Assembly: GCA_030654805.1 (NCBI GenBank)
Contig: JAURWR010000022.1
Coordinates: forward strand, 1 to 49,041
DNA length: 49,041 nt
DNA from: Burkholderiaceae bacterium
GTDB taxonomy: Bacteria > Pseudomonadota > Gammaproteobacteria > Burkholderiales > Burkholderiaceae_C
Reading direction: 5' to 3'
Every line of letters begins with the position of its first letter. Position 1 is the stretch's first letter. Positions 26,914 through 35,733 of this stretch are shown piece after piece. A program made the position numbers and the translations under genes. The notes under the pieces are model-generated. The model saw nothing but the letters and a program-made list of their open reading frames with translations, ran no database searches and was not told where the DNA came from.

Positions 26914-27677
26914 GCGCCATCCAACCGATCTCAAACGAACTCAGCCCCTCGCCGCGCCGCGCGGAGGGTGGGCCCGTGAGCCAGCGCAACCTGATCCTCA
27001 TCGGTGGCCTTTACCACGACTTCGAACCCAGCGCCCAGACACTGGCCGGCATCCTGGGCGAGGTGGGCATACACAGCGACATCACCAGCGACATCGACGC
27101 CGGTCTGGCGGACCTGGACGCCTACGACCTGCTGACGGTCTACGCGCTGCGCTGGACCATGCCGCAGGAGAAGTTTGCCGCCCAGCGCGAGCGCTGGGCG
27201 TTCAGCCTGGGCGACGCGCAGCGCGCCGCCATCGAGCGCCACCTTGCCGCTGGGCGCGGCCTGCTGGTGCTGCACACCGGCGCGATCTGCTTTGACGACT
27301 GGCCGCGCTGGCGCGAGCTGGTGGGTGCGGGCTGGACCTGGGGGCACTCGTTCCACCCGCCCCACGGCCTGGTCAACGTGCGCCCCAGCGCTGTGTCACA
27401 CCCCATTACCGAAGGCCTGGAGGCGTTCGACTTCGACGACGAGGCCTACACCCAGATGGACTTGGCGCCCGGCCTGCAGCCACTGGCCCAGGTCAAGGCG
27501 GCCGCGCAGGACAGCTGGTCGCCCTGCCTGTGGGCGCGCGACGTCGGACCGGCCCGCATGGTGTTCGATGCCCTCGGCCACGACAGCGCCTCCTTCAACC
27601 ACCCGACGCACCGCCAGATCGTGCAGCGCGCTGCGCTCTGGACCCTGAAACAAACCCTGACAACTTCCCGGCCCTGA
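26910..27677 (+). CDS. ThuA-like domain protein
   Basis: The protein has 255 residues from the ATG at 26910. An in-frame GTG at 26976 has a better ribosome-binding site (GGAGGG) and would remove 22 unconserved residues. The sequence follows the ThuA / class I glutamine-amidotransferase-like fold, with LILIGGLYHDFEPSAQ at the N-terminus, LLVLHTGAICFDDW in the middle and VSHPITEGLEAFDFDDEAYT, a family hallmark. ThuA proteins occur in sugar and polyol degradation but their reaction is mostly unknown. Here it is translationally coupled to an SDR inside an acyl-CoA operon, an unusual setting. Confidence 0.78.
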   Translation: MSAIQPISNELSPSPRRAEGGPVSQRNLILIGGLYHDFEPSAQTLAGILGEVGIHSDITSDIDAGLADLDAYDLLTVYALRWTMPQEKFAAQRERWAFSLGDAQRAAIERHLAAGRGLLVLHTGAICFDDWPRWRELVGAGWTWGHSFHPPHGLVNVRPSAVSHPITEGLEAFDFDDEAYTQMDLAPGLQPLAQVKAAAQDSWSPCLWARDVGPARMVFDALGHDSASFNHPTHRQIVQRAALWTLKQTLTTSRP

Positions 27678-27701
27678 GGGCCGGCAACCCAGAGAGACCC
27701 C

Positions 27702-28466
27702 ATGACGACCTTGCAAGGCAAATCCATTCTGGTCACCGGCGGTGGCAGCGGCATCGGCGAAGGCTGTGCACGCCACTTTGCGGCCTGTGGCGCCCGCGTG
27801 ACCATCAGTGGTCGGCGCCCGGAACGTATCCGCGCGGTGGCCGAATCCATCGGACCCGACTGCAGCTGGATCGCGGGCGACGTGACCAAGGCCGAAGACC
27901 GCCAGGCCATGCTGGAACAGGCCATCTCACACGGCGGTGGCCGCCTCGACTGCCTGGTCAACAACGCCGGCATCACCCACCACAGCGGGCTCATGAACGT
28001 GACCCCGCAGGCCCTGCACGACGTGCTGGAAGCCAACCTGGTGGCGCCCACGCTGTTCACCCAGGCCGCCGTACCGGCCCTGGAAGCCAGCCAGGGTTGC
28101 GTGATCTTCATCGGCTCGGTGCACACCCGCCTGGCTTTGCCTGGTCGCCTGGCCTACGCCGCCTCCAAGGGTGGCATCCAGACGCTGTCGCGTGTGCTGG
28201 CCGCCGAACTCGGTCCGTGCAAGATCCGCGTCAACTGCGTCATCCCTGGCGCGGTGGCCACCGAGATCAATGCCGCCGCCGCCAACCAGACGCCCGAAGA
28301 AGCCAAGGCCTTTTTCCAGGGTCTCGCGCACCTGCACCCGATCGGCCGCATTGGCGAGGCGGTGGACATCGCCCGCGCCATGGAATACCTGATCAACGCC
28401 GACTGGACCACCGGCGCGGTGCTCGACGTTGATGGCGGCATGGGCCTGGGCGTCACCCGCCTCTGA
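27702..28466 (+). CDS. SDR family oxidoreductase
   Basis: The 254-residue classical SDR has TGGGSGIG for cofactor binding, LVNNAGIT, a catalytic serine in IFIGSVHT and YAASKGG as active-site motif. The C-terminus AVLDVDGGMG is typical. It lies 24 bases after the ThuA-like gene with an AGAGAG site upstream. It is the second SDR of this operon and differs clearly from the one at 26164; two consecutive alcohol/ketone steps are plausible. Confidence 0.92.
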   Translation: MTTLQGKSILVTGGGSGIGEGCARHFAACGARVTISGRRPERIRAVAESIGPDCSWIAGDVTKAEDRQAMLEQAISHGGGRLDCLVNNAGITHHSGLMNVTPQALHDVLEANLVAPTLFTQAAVPALEASQGCVIFIGSVHTRLALPGRLAYAASKGGIQTLSRVLAAELGPCKIRVNCVIPGAVATEINAAAANQTPEEAKAFFQGLAHLHPIGRIGEAVDIARAMEYLINADWTTGAVLDVDGGMGLGVTRL

Positions 28467-28524
28467 ATCCGACAGACCACTCTCCCCGCATTTTTTCCAC
28501 CCACACCCCACTCACGGACACACC

Positions 28525-29673
28525 ATGGACAACGCCACCCTCAAGGGACAACTGCACGCCCCCGCCATCGGCACCGGCGCACTCGAAGAAGCTCGCGCCC
28601 TGCTGGGCATGCCCATCCGCGTCGAGCAATGGAACTACGAAGCCAGCCGCGACGCCATCCGCCACTACGCCTGGGGCCTGGGCGACGACAACCCGCTCTA
28701 CAGCGACCCGGCCTACGCCCAGGAAACGACCTGGGGCGGCATCATTGCGCCTCCCACCTTCTTCTTCGGCATCTGGGACGCGGTGGTGGCGCCGGGCTTG
28801 CCCGATGTGCAGTGGTATTACTCCGGCATCGACGCCGAGTTCCACCAGCCCATCCTGCGCGACGATGAAGTCACCGCCAGCGCCGAATACGTCGACGCAC
28901 AGCCGTTGAGCGGCAAGACCGTTTCCAACATGTTGGTGCAGACCGGTGACGTGCGCTACCACGACCAGCGCGGCACGCTGCTCACCCGCGTGCTCTCCCA
29001 CACCTTCCGCGTGGCGCGCCAGGGCGCCGAAGGGGGGCTGAAATACGCCCCGCGTGACAAACACGTGTACACCGCCGACGAACTCGCGGTGATCGTTGAC
29101 CGCCAACTGAACGAGTACCGCCGGGGCGCCGACGTCCTGTACTGGGACGACGTTGAAGTGGGCACCGTGCTGCCGGGCACCGTGCGCGGCCCGCTCAACC
29201 AGCAGGACATGACCGCCTACTACTGCGGCGCCGTGGGCACCTCGGGCTACAAGTCGACCAAGCTGCGCTGGAAGTACCGCGACTGGGCCATGAGCAGCCC
29301 GGAGAAACTGCCCAACAACTACGACAAGAGCTACTACGGTGCCGCCGTGCTGCCCAGCATCGGCCACCAGGACGCCAAGGTGGCGACAGAGGACCTGGGC
29401 ATGCCCGGCCCCTACGACAACGGCCCGCAGCGCATCGGCATGCTCACCACTTGTGTGACCAACTGGATCGGCGACCGCGGCTTTGTGCGCAAGCTCAGCG
29501 CCCGCCTGAAGTTGCCGGTGATCTTTGGCGATTGCACCTACACCTTTGGCAAGGTGATCGGCAAGCGCATGGAGGGCGAACAGGCACTGGTGGACTTTGA
29601 ACTCTGGGGTGAGAACCAGCTGGGGCAGGTGACGATCAAGGGATCCGCCACCGCCGAACTGCCACGCCGTTGA
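28525..29673 (+). CDS. MaoC / FAS1-type dehydratase domain protein (double hotdog)
   Basis: The 382-residue protein has an N-terminal MaoC_dehydrat_N-like hotdog. It carries IRHYAWGLGDDNPLYSDP and GGIIAPPTFFFGIWD, which are the hydratase-2 substrate positions, then a linker and a second hotdog half (DDVEVGTVLPGTVRG). The expected activity is hydration or dehydration of an enoyl-CoA or related thioester. The start at 28525 is the first ATG after the previous gene, 58 bases on. It is followed by the ADP-forming acyl-CoA synthetase, consistent with action on a CoA thioester. It could instead bind a non-CoA substrate. Confidence 0.85.
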   Translation: MDNATLKGQLHAPAIGTGALEEARALLGMPIRVEQWNYEASRDAIRHYAWGLGDDNPLYSDPAYAQETTWGGIIAPPTFFFGIWDAVVAPGLPDVQWYYSGIDAEFHQPILRDDEVTASAEYVDAQPLSGKTVSNMLVQTGDVRYHDQRGTLLTRVLSHTFRVARQGAEGGLKYAPRDKHVYTADELAVIVDRQLNEYRRGADVLYWDDVEVGTVLPGTVRGPLNQQDMTAYYCGAVGTSGYKSTKLRWKYRDWAMSSPEKLPNNYDKSYYGAAVLPSIGHQDAKVATEDLGMPGPYDNGPQRIGMLTTCVTNWIGDRGFVRKLSARLKLPVIFGDCTYTFGKVIGKRMEGEQALVDFELWGENQLGQVTIKGSATAELPRR

Positions 29674-29695
29674 ACCACCTGAGAGTACCCTGCCC

Positions 29696-31768
29696 ATGTC
29701 TTCGCTGTCCCGACTGATCAACCCCTCCAGCATCGCCCTGATCGGCGCCTCGCCCGATCAGGCCAAACTGGCCGCCCGTCCGCTGCAGTATCTGCAACGC
29801 TATGGCTATCAGGGGCGCATCTACCCGGTGAACCCCAAGCACGCCAGCATCGAGGGGGTGCCTTGCGTGCCCAGCATTGCTGACCTGCCTCGGGATGTCG
29901 ATCTCGCACTCATCCTGTTGCCGGCGGCCGGCGTGGCCGATGCGCTGTCGCAGTGCGCTGCTCGCGGCGTGGCCAGCGCGATTTCGATTGCCGGTGGTTT
30001 CGCCGAGGCCGGCGCAGCAGATGAACAGCAACGGCTCACCGACATTTGCGACAGCCAGGGCATCCGCCTGATCGGGCCCAACTGTGTCGGCCTGCTGCAC
30101 CCTGCCAAGGGCGTCACGGCCACCTTTTCCAGCGAACTGCGCAACCGGATGCCGCGCCCAGGCAAGGTGGCCCTGTTCACCCAGTCCGGGGCGCTGGGCA
30201 ACGCCATGCTGCAGAGCTTCAACGATCTCGACATCGGGCTGGCCTACTGGGTGTCCACCGGCAACGAAGCCGATGTGGGCCTGCTGGACCTGCTGGAGCA
30301 CGCACTGGACGATCCCGAGGTCGAGATGGTGGCGATGTATGTGGAGGGGCTCAAGCATGGCAGCCGCCTGCTGGAGCTGGGGCGCCGGGCGCGGGCGGCG
30401 GGCAAGGCCGTGATCGTGCTGCGGGCCGGCAAGTCCCAACTGGGGCGTGCCGCGGCAGTCTCCCACACCGGCAAGCTGGCCGGTGCCTGGAAGGTCTGGA
30501 GCGATGTGGCGCGTCAGTCCGGCGTGATCAACGTCGATTCCCTGGACGATCTGCTGGACCTGGCGCTGCTGTTTGACCGCCATGGCGACCCCTCGCGCCT
30601 GCGGGCCAAGGGGCTGGGCGTCTTGACGGTGTCGGGCGGCATGGGGGTCCTGATCTCGGACGCTGCGGCCCAGGCCGGTTTGCAGATACCGGCCTTCAGC
30701 GAGCAGACCCAGGCCACGCTGCGCAGCGTATTGCCCGAGCAGATGACCGTGGCCAACCCAGTCGACACCGCGCTGTTCACCGACGAGCAGGGCTACGCGC
30801 TGTGTGCGGAAGCGGTGCTGAACGACCCGCAGATCGGCGTGCTGCTGCTGGTGCTGACCCGCCTGGCCCACGACTACACCGCGCTGGTGCCCTGGCTCGA
30901 AAAACTCAGTGTCCAGGCCCATTCGATGGGCAAGCGGGTGGCGGTGTCGTACCTGTCGTCTTCTGATCCCTTGTTACCGGAAGACCGCCAGCGGCTGATG
31001 CAGGCAGGTGGACTGGCCCTGTCCACCCCCGAACGCATCGTGGTGGCGCTGGGGCATGCCTTGCAGGCAGCGACTGGTGACATGGATCCGACCGATGCGG
31101 TGCCAGCGACACCCAGCCGCAACGCCGCCGAGTTCCTGCTCAACGCCGGTATTCCCCAGGTGCCCGAGGGCGTATTCAACGACGCCGATGCCGCGGTGGC
31201 GTTTGCCGACGCGCAGGGCTACCCGGTGGTGTTGAAGGTGGTCTCGCCCGACATCGCGCACAAGAGTGAAGCCGGTGGGGTGGCCCTGAACATCCCGGAT
31301 AGCGATGCCCTGCGCAGCGCCTGGACGGGCATGGTCGGGTCTGTGACCGCTCACGCCCCCGCCGCGTCCATCACGGGCTATTCGGTGCAACCCATGTTGC
31401 GTGGCGGCTTCGAGCTCATCGTCGGTTGTTCGACCGATCCGGAGCTCGGCCGCGTGCTGATGATCGGTGCAGGCGGCATCTGGGCCGAGGTGCTGGACGA
31501 TGTGCGTTTCCTCGCGCTGCCAACCACCGAGGCGGAGATCACCACCGCGCTGCAAAGTCTGCGGATCGCGCCCATCCTCAGCGGCGCACGGGGCCAGGCG
31601 TGTCTGGACGTGCCGGCCGCAGCCCAGTCCATTCAACGGCTGGGGCGGCAGTTCCTGGCCGACCCGTGGGTCCTGGAGGTTGACCTCAATCCTGTGCTTG
31701 TGCGTCCGACTGGCCAGGGTGTGGTGGCTCTGGACGTGTTGGTGGTACCTTCTGAACCAGCGCAATAA
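29696..31768 (+). CDS. Acyl-CoA synthetase, ADP-forming (acetate-CoA ligase family)
   Basis: The 690-residue protein contains all parts of the single-chain NDP-forming acyl-CoA synthetases. First is a CoA-binding Rossmann domain (SSIALIGASPDQAK, GPNCVGLLHP). Next are flavodoxin-like succinyl-CoA-ligase domains, with the phosphorylated histidine in AVSHTGKLAG. Last is a C-terminal ATP-grasp domain (VVLKVVSPDIAHKSEAGGV). It would activate a carboxylic acid to its CoA ester with ATP. It lies 22 bases after the dehydratase gene and 10 bases before the IclR gene. The substrate acid is unknown; feruloyl-type and short-chain acids are used by relatives. Confidence 0.93.
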   Translation: MSSLSRLINPSSIALIGASPDQAKLAARPLQYLQRYGYQGRIYPVNPKHASIEGVPCVPSIADLPRDVDLALILLPAAGVADALSQCAARGVASAISIAGGFAEAGAADEQQRLTDICDSQGIRLIGPNCVGLLHPAKGVTATFSSELRNRMPRPGKVALFTQSGALGNAMLQSFNDLDIGLAYWVSTGNEADVGLLDLLEHALDDPEVEMVAMYVEGLKHGSRLLELGRRARAAGKAVIVLRAGKSQLGRAAAVSHTGKLAGAWKVWSDVARQSGVINVDSLDDLLDLALLFDRHGDPSRLRAKGLGVLTVSGGMGVLISDAAAQAGLQIPAFSEQTQATLRSVLPEQMTVANPVDTALFTDEQGYALCAEAVLNDPQIGVLLLVLTRLAHDYTALVPWLEKLSVQAHSMGKRVAVSYLSSSDPLLPEDRQRLMQAGGLALSTPERIVVALGHALQAATGDMDPTDAVPATPSRNAAEFLLNAGIPQVPEGVFNDADAAVAFADAQGYPVVLKVVSPDIAHKSEAGGVALNIPDSDALRSAWTGMVGSVTAHAPAASITGYSVQPMLRGGFELIVGCSTDPELGRVLMIGAGGIWAEVLDDVRFLALPTTEAEITTALQSLRIAPILSGARGQACLDVPAAAQSIQRLGRQFLADPWVLEVDLNPVLVRPTGQGVVALDVLVVPSEPAQ

Positions 31769-31778
31769 TGGAGGCATC

Positions 31779-32651
31779 ATGACCAAGAAAAATCCTGTCA
31801 CACCCGATAGCGAGGCCGAAACTTCGGCCACCGAGTCCATGAAGTCCCTTCGCAGCGGGCTGCGCGTGTTGCTGGAGTTCGAACACGATCAGCGCGACTT
31901 CGGCGTCACCGATCTGGCGCAGCGATGTGGTTTGTCCAAGAGTCAGGTGTCCAAGATCCTCAGTGCGCTGGTCGACAGCGGCCTGGTGGTGCAGGACCCC
32001 GTCACCCGCACTTACTCCATCGGCAAACGCTGCTTTGTGCTGGGTTCGCGCTTCACCAACTTTGATCGCTTGTGCCAGGCGGCAACCCCGGTGATGCGCG
32101 AGTTGCTCAACCGCACCGGTCACAGCGTGCGCCTGTCGGTGCCTGACCATGACCAGTCGCTTTACCTGATCGGCCTGGAAGGCCCGCACTTCATGGACAC
32201 GGGGTGGCGCTCAGGCAGCGGTGTCCCCTACGGTGTGTCCTCCGTCGGCCGTGTCATGATGGCTTACATGGACCCGCAGGAGCGTGAGCGCTTGCTGAAT
32301 TTGCCTTTGCCAGCACTCACATCCGAATCCGTAGGTGACCGCGCCACCGTGGCCAGGCTGGTGGATGAAGCGCGCGCATGTGGCTACAGTGTGCAGCGCA
32401 ACGAGACCACGCTCGGCCTGGGCGTGATTTCGGTGCCCCTGTTCAGGAACGGGCAAGAAATGGTCGGTGCGCTCGGGCTGGCGTTCCCTTCACATCTGGT
32501 GCTCGACAACGACGAGCCACCCCTGATTCGAGCCCTCCAAGACGCGGCGCGCAGCATTTCGCAGCGCATGGGCTGCTCGGTCTATCCCTACGGTGCTGCC
32601 TCGGCGCGCGTCACCAGCCCGGCGGCTGTTGCGTCGGTGGCTGCGAGCTGA
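31779..32651 (+). CDS. IclR family transcriptional regulator
   Basis: The 290-residue protein has an N-terminal winged helix-turn-helix (about 28-90, with FGVTDLAQRCGLSKSQVSKIL) and a C-terminal GAF-like effector domain (about 105-270). The C-terminal tail is rich in alanine and serine. The ATG at 31779 follows AATGGAGG, and the gap to the synthetase gene is 10 bases, so it is co-transcribed with the operon it probably controls. IclR dimers bind short inverted repeats. The GTTTC-N7-GAWAC sites in front of the porin, GMC, Rieske, amidohydrolase and Bug genes are the most likely targets, giving feedback control if it represses. This pairing is inference. Confidence 0.92.
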   Translation: MTKKNPVTPDSEAETSATESMKSLRSGLRVLLEFEHDQRDFGVTDLAQRCGLSKSQVSKILSALVDSGLVVQDPVTRTYSIGKRCFVLGSRFTNFDRLCQAATPVMRELLNRTGHSVRLSVPDHDQSLYLIGLEGPHFMDTGWRSGSGVPYGVSSVGRVMMAYMDPQERERLLNLPLPALTSESVGDRATVARLVDEARACGYSVQRNETTLGLGVISVPLFRNGQEMVGALGLAFPSHLVLDNDEPPLIRALQDAARSISQRMGCSVYPYGAASARVTSPAAVASVAAS

Positions 32652-32690
32652 TCCACACCGCGATCTGGCCTGAAGCCCCCATTTTGATCG

Positions 32691-33650
32691 TCAGAGGTCA
32701 AGCACCAGTCGCCCGGTCTTGCAGCCAGAAACACAGACCATCATGGTCTGGTTGCTGGCGTGCTCTGAGGTGCTGAGCACCGAATCCCGATGGTCGGGAA
32801 CACCCTCCAGCACACGCGTCTCGCAGGAGCCGCAGACACCTTCTTCACAGCTGTGGTCCACCGCGATGCCCGCATCCAGCAGGGTGTGCAGCAGCGATTT
32901 GTCGGGGGTGATCGTGAACACGCGGCCAGTGCGTTTGAGTTCCACCGTGTAATTCTTCTGGGCATCGGCCGAGGGGGCGATTTCTACGGCGCTGAACCGC
33001 TCAATATGCGCATTGGGGTGGCCCAAGGTTTCGCAGGCTTGCAGGAAACGGTCCAGCATCACGGTCGGGCCGCAGGCGTAGTGGTGGGTGTCGGCTGCTG
33101 CGCTGCGGCGGCTCAACAACTGCTGCAGATCGGGTGGCCGGCCCTGCTCGTCATCGAAGTGCCAGGTGATGGGGGCCCCCAGGGCTTCGAGCTCGGTCAC
33201 AAAGGCCGCGTTGCGGCGGCTGCGTGCGAAGTACAGCACCTCAAACGGGCGCCCGATATCGGCCAGGCGGCGGGCCATGCAGAGGATCGGGGTGATGCCG
33301 ATGCCCCCAGCCACGAGCACGCTGTAGCCCGCATCCTCGTGCAGCGCAAAGTGGTTGCGTGGCGCGCTGATGGTCAGTGGCATGCCCACACGCAGTTGCT
33401 CGTGCACACAGACCGAACCACCCCGGCTGGCCGGGTCCTTGAGTACGCCAAGCACGTAGCGGGTGGTGTCGCCGGGCGCGTTGAGCAGCGAATAGCTGCG
33501 CTCCAGCCCATTGGGCAGGTGCAGGTCAATGTGTGAGCCGGCGGTGAAGGCCGGAAAGACGACACCGGGTGCGGGACTCAGCTCGATACCGAGGATGCCG
33601 TCGGCCTCTAAGCGCAGGGTATGGACAAAAGCGGACAGGATCTGGCTCAT
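32691..33650 (-). CDS. Rieske oxygenase reductase (FMN/NAD domain plus C-terminal 2Fe-2S ferredoxin)
   Basis: The 319-residue protein is of the phthalate-dioxygenase-reductase / VanB type. It has a flavin-binding barrel with ERSYSLLN, an NAD-binding domain with VLVAGGIGITPILCMA and HYACGPTVML, and a plant-type ferredoxin at the C-terminus with CEEGVCGSCETRV plus a later cysteine. It passes electrons from NADH to a Rieske oxygenase. The only oxygenase in the window is encoded at 23356-24582, about 8 kb away on the same strand, so they probably work together without being in one operon. The gene lies about 100 bases downstream of the ABC operon, after a hairpin. Its own start lacks a strong ribosome-binding site. 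Confidence 0.93.
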   Translation of the reverse strand: MSQILSAFVHTLRLEADGILGIELSPAPGVVFPAFTAGSHIDLHLPNGLERSYSLLNAPGDTTRYVLGVLKDPASRGGSVCVHEQLRVGMPLTISAPRNHFALHEDAGYSVLVAGGIGITPILCMARRLADIGRPFEVLYFARSRRNAAFVTELEALGAPITWHFDDEQGRPPDLQQLLSRRSAAADTHHYACGPTVMLDRFLQACETLGHPNAHIERFSAVEIAPSADAQKNYTVELKRTGRVFTITPDKSLLHTLLDAGIAVDHSCEEGVCGSCETRVLEGVPDHRDSVLSTSEHASNQTMMVCVSGCKTGRLVLDL

Positions 33651-33697
33651 GGAAACCGAACTCGACTGGTGATCAATTTTCTTGCGATAGAAGCAGG

Positions 33698-33728
33698 AGA
33701 CGGTCGGACCAGCGAGGTCCAACCGTCT
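33698..33728. terminator. Strong hairpin after the ABC transporter operon
   Basis: The arms AGACGGT-C-GGACC (33698-33710) and GGTCC-A-ACCGTCT (33716-33728) give a 12-bp stem with one C/A mismatch and a 5-base loop. It starts 24 bases after the binding-protein stop codon. No T-run follows on the minus strand, so it may weaken rather than stop read-through into the reductase gene, or protect the mRNA end. Confidence 0.5.
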
Positions 33729-33752
33729 GGATGGCGTGACCGTATCAGGCCA

Positions 33753-34940
33753 TCAGGGGGCCATCACGAAGTTGCCATTCTTGACTTGCAGCACGTGCAT
33801 GCCGACAAAAGGAACCCTCTCGGCATCGCGGGTGTATTTGCCGTTGCCCACCAGCACCGGAATGTCCTTGGCCTTGGCCATGCCTTGGCGAACGGTGTCC
33901 CGCGTGGGATTCGGGCCCGCCAGCTTGATGGCGTCCATGGCCACCCGCATGGAGCTGTACCCCCAAGCGGCCCAGTTGTCGGGTTCGGCCTTGTATTTCG
34001 CCTTGTAGGCAGCGGAAAACGCGCGGCTGGCTTCGTCGTTGGTACCCGGCAGCCAGTCACCGATCAGGTAGACCCCTTCGACGGCCTTGCCCCCGCGCTC
34101 CAGAAACTGGGGAGATGAAAGAGCGTTGTGGCCCAAGATGCGGGTCTTGGGGTCCAGACCGGCCTGGCGCAACTGAATCACGATATTGGCCGCCTGGGGC
34201 GCTGAGGCGGAGATGAATACGCAGTCGGCATCGCGGCTGACGACCTTGGTGGCCAGTGCGCTGAAGTCCGCATCGGTGCCCTTGATGGCCTCGACCGAAC
34301 CGATCTTGGTGCCTTTGGACTTGACCACGCTCTCGAAGACCTTCTGCATGGTCACGTAGATCTCCACATCGTGGATACCGATCACCGTGCAGTCCTTGAT
34401 CTTGAGCTTGTCCACCGCGTAGTTGGCGATGTAGGGCAAGGTGATCTCACCTGGCTGGGTGAGGGTGTAAGACCAGGGTCCCGCCTTGAGCACGTCCATC
34501 GAATTCGACTGCGTCTGCATCGGAAACTTCAGCGTGTTGGCGGCGTTGGCCGCAGCCACGGCCACGGCGCCACTGGTTGGACCCATAAACATCAGGATGT
34601 TGGGGTCTGCCGCATAACGCTGCATCAGCGAGAGGGTCTGTGAACGGTCGTTGGCGTCATCCGCCGTGATCACCTTGATGGTGTTGCCTGGACCCAGCTC
34701 TTGTTTGCGGTTGATTTCTTCGGCGGCCAGGGCCGCCCCGTTGGCGACCGGCATGCCGATGAAGGCCGCTCCGCCGGTGAGGGCTTGCACCACCACCACG
34801 CTGTATTCGGCCGCCTGGGCCGTCAGTGCGGTGGCGCTCAGCACTGTGGTGGCCAGGGCGATCCGCCCCAGACGCCATTGGGCGCTGCGGCCGGGTGTTC
34901 CTGTCTGAGGGGAAACGGTGCACTTGAATGAAGGGGACAT
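33753..34940 (-). CDS. ABC transporter periplasmic binding protein (branched-chain amino acid type, LivK-like)
   Basis: The 395-residue protein has an extended signal peptide with a hydrophobic core (GRIALATTVLSATALTAQAA, cleavage near residue 43) and the Peripla_BP_6 fold, including YSVVVVQALTGGAAFIGMPVANGAALAAEEIN. In catabolic clusters this family often binds aromatic or alicyclic acids rather than amino acids. It is the last gene of the ABC operon, 69 bases downstream of the LivF-type ATPase. The start at 34940 has GAGG upstream, and an upstream in-frame ATG is not needed. Confidence 0.93.
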   Translation of the reverse strand: MSPSFKCTVSPQTGTPGRSAQWRLGRIALATTVLSATALTAQAAEYSVVVVQALTGGAAFIGMPVANGAALAAEEINRKQELGPGNTIKVITADDANDRSQTLSLMQRYAADPNILMFMGPTSGAVAVAAANAANTLKFPMQTQSNSMDVLKAGPWSYTLTQPGEITLPYIANYAVDKLKIKDCTVIGIHDVEIYVTMQKVFESVVKSKGTKIGSVEAIKGTDADFSALATKVVSRDADCVFISASAPQAANIVIQLRQAGLDPKTRILGHNALSSPQFLERGGKAVEGVYLIGDWLPGTNDEASRAFSAAYKAKYKAEPDNWAAWGYSSMRVAMDAIKLAGPNPTRDTVRQGMAKAKDIPVLVGNGKYTRDAERVPFVGMHVLQVKNGNFVMAP

Positions 34941-35009
34941 GTGGTACCTCGGGGTGGAAAAGAGATGCACGGGAGCCGTGCGGACGGAAAAAAATGGAAG
35001 GCCGGAACT

Positions 35010-35732
35010 TCAGTCGACAAGGGCCGATTCGCCCGTGCCCAGGTAGTGCTCGATCACGGATGGGTCGTGCAGCAGTTGCTGGCTTTGGCCGTGCTGCGCG
35101 ATCAGGCCGCGTTCGAGCACGTAGGCCCGCTGGGTGGCTGCCAGGGCGCGGCGGGCGTTCTGCTCGACCAGCACGATGGTCAAACCGTCGCGGTGGAGTT
35201 TGAGCAGGGCATCGAAGACCTGATGGGTCAGCAGGGGCGACAGGCCCAGGCTGGGTTCGTCGAGCAACAGCACGCGCGGGCTGCCCATCAGGGCGCGGCC
35301 GATGGCCATCATCTGCTGCTGCCCGCCTGAGAGCGTGCCAGCGGCCTGCTGCATGCGTTCGGCCAGGATGGGGAACAGCGTGACCACCTTGTCGATCTCG
35401 TACAAGGCTTTGCGGGTGCCCCGTGCGAGCGCACCGAGCATCAGGTTTTCCTGCACCGTCATGTCGGCCAGCACCTGGCGGCCCTCGGGCACATGCAACA
35501 GGCCGGCCCGCGCAATCACGTGCGGGGGCAGGCGGGTGATGTCCTGACCCGCGAAGCGGATCTGGCCGGCGGTGGCGCGGACCACGCCGCTCATGCAGTT
35601 GAGCAGGGTGGACTTGCCGGCGCCGTTGGCTCCAATGATGGCGACCATCTCGCCTTCGGGCACGACAATGTCCACGCCCTTGAGCGCTTCAATACCGCGG
35701 TAGCCGGCCTTGAGTTGTTTGATTTCCAGCAT
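35010..35732 (-). CDS. ABC transporter ATP-binding protein, LivF type
   Basis: The 240-residue ATPase has Walker A GANGAGKST, the signature LSGGQQQMMAIGRAL and Walker B VLLLDEPSLGLSP, followed by the H-loop region LVEQNARRAL. The length and the N-terminus MLEIKQLKAGYRGIEALKGV are those of LivF. It is one base away from the LivG-type gene upstream. It works with LivG-, LivH- and LivM-type partners to drive uptake of the ligand brought by the binding protein encoded at 33753. Confidence 0.95.
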   Translation of the reverse strand: MLEIKQLKAGYRGIEALKGVDIVVPEGEMVAIIGANGAGKSTLLNCMSGVVRATAGQIRFAGQDITRLPPHVIARAGLLHVPEGRQVLADMTVQENLMLGALARGTRKALYEIDKVVTLFPILAERMQQAAGTLSGGQQQMMAIGRALMGSPRVLLLDEPSLGLSPLLTHQVFDALLKLHRDGLTIVLVEQNARRALAATQRAYVLERGLIAQHGQSQQLLHDPSVIEHYLGTGESALVD

Positions 35733-35733
35733 C

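Noticed and set aside
33651-33697. Another GTTTC/GAAAC operator before the Rieske reductase
   Set aside because: GCTTC and GAAAA are present on the minus strand, but the spacer is eight bases and the half-sites are weak.
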